From NCBI GenBank assembly GCA_023388515.1, contig JAEWGD010000022.1:1-5243 (forward strand): a stretch of DNA of 5,243 nt, written 5' to 3'. Position 1 is the stretch's first letter. The number at the start of each line of letters is the position of its first letter. The notes under the pieces are model-generated. The model was not told the DNA's origin and ran no database searches. It saw only the letters and a list, made by a program, of their open reading frames with translations. Shown here piece by piece: positions 5,117-5,243 of the stretch. Origin of the DNA: Bacillota bacterium (GTDB lineage Bacteria; Bacillota; Clostridia; Oscillospirales; Ruminococcaceae). The position numbers and the translations under genes are program-made.

Positions 5117-5243
5117 ATGGAAAAGAACAGCAGGCTTTTATGTCTTCTGCAGATATTGCAAAGAGAAACTGATGACGAGCATATGCTGACAACTTCACAG
5201 CTCATTGCAAAACTTGCTGAACTCGATATTTCATCCCATCGTG
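5117..5243 (+). CDS. N-terminus of a probable WYL-domain/DeoR-type transcriptional regulator (runs off right edge)
   Basis: Only 42 codons are present. The start is ATG 5117, preceded by GGGGGAG (5102-5108) eight bases upstream. The sequence opens MEKNSRLLCLLQILQRETDD, followed by a Leu/Thr-Ser stretch (LTTSQLIAKLAELDISSHR). This is the usual opening of the winged-HTH of WYL-type regulators: a first helix that carries RLL..L.IL, then a T..QL...L recognition unit with Ser-His-Arg entering the recognition helix. The WYL domain itself would lie outside the window. Such regulators often stand next to, and repress, phage-defence operons. Its divergent position relative to a type III methyltransferase start fits that role. 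The family call rests on a short N-terminus. Confidence 0.65.
   Translation, partial: MEKNSRLLCLLQILQRETDDEHMLTTSQLIAKLAELDISSHR

Noticed and set aside
4983..5198. A minus-strand hydrophobic frame that could suggest a small membrane protein
   Set aside because: It is antisense to the regulator's promoter and start; the hydrophobicity comes from AT-rich DNA, and no ribosome binding site is present.

Overview
This looks like an accessory, mosaic stretch of a low-G+C Firmicutes chromosome or mobile island, most likely from an anaerobic Clostridia-type organism. The evidence is strong AGGAGG-type ribosome binding sites, sigma-A-like promoters with 17-base spacers, AT-rich codon use, and protein families common in that class. 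No rRNA, tRNA or CRISPR array is visible. Almost every complete gene lies on the minus strand; the last gene, which runs off the right edge, is on the plus strand.

Left third (1 to about 1140): one end of an IS3-family insertion sequence. It has a HTH/leucine-zipper orfA and a DD(35)E transposase orfB that runs off the left edge. orfA is broken, or deliberately shifted, at a run of six A's that forms tandem slippery heptamers. The IS sits against, and appears to have replaced the C-terminus of, a small unrecognised gene.

Middle (about 1140 to 2300): that small gene follows a MerR-type regulator with a C-terminal CxxC...CxxC domain. In front of the regulator is a dyad inside a 20-base promoter spacer, the usual geometry of a MerR-controlled promoter. 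This block is richer in G+C by eye than its flanks. Upstream lies a plus-strand coding scrap that resembles the C-terminal helix of a large serine recombinase, then a hairpin that may terminate transcription from the right.

Right half (2310 to 5243): a defence-island-like arrangement. A WYL-type regulator start (plus strand) is divergent from the 5' end of a type III restriction-modification methyltransferase (mod). The mod gene is cut exactly at the catalytic DPPY motif, after the codon for its aspartate. The sequence that replaces its remainder starts at once with its own likely promoter, an inverted repeat, and two minus-strand genes: a 361-residue SEC-C protein with a second Cys/His cluster, and a 253-residue HNH endonuclease. 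The SEC-C/HNH pair is the best candidate here for an undescribed system, possibly anti-phage, but its function is inferred only from context and motifs.
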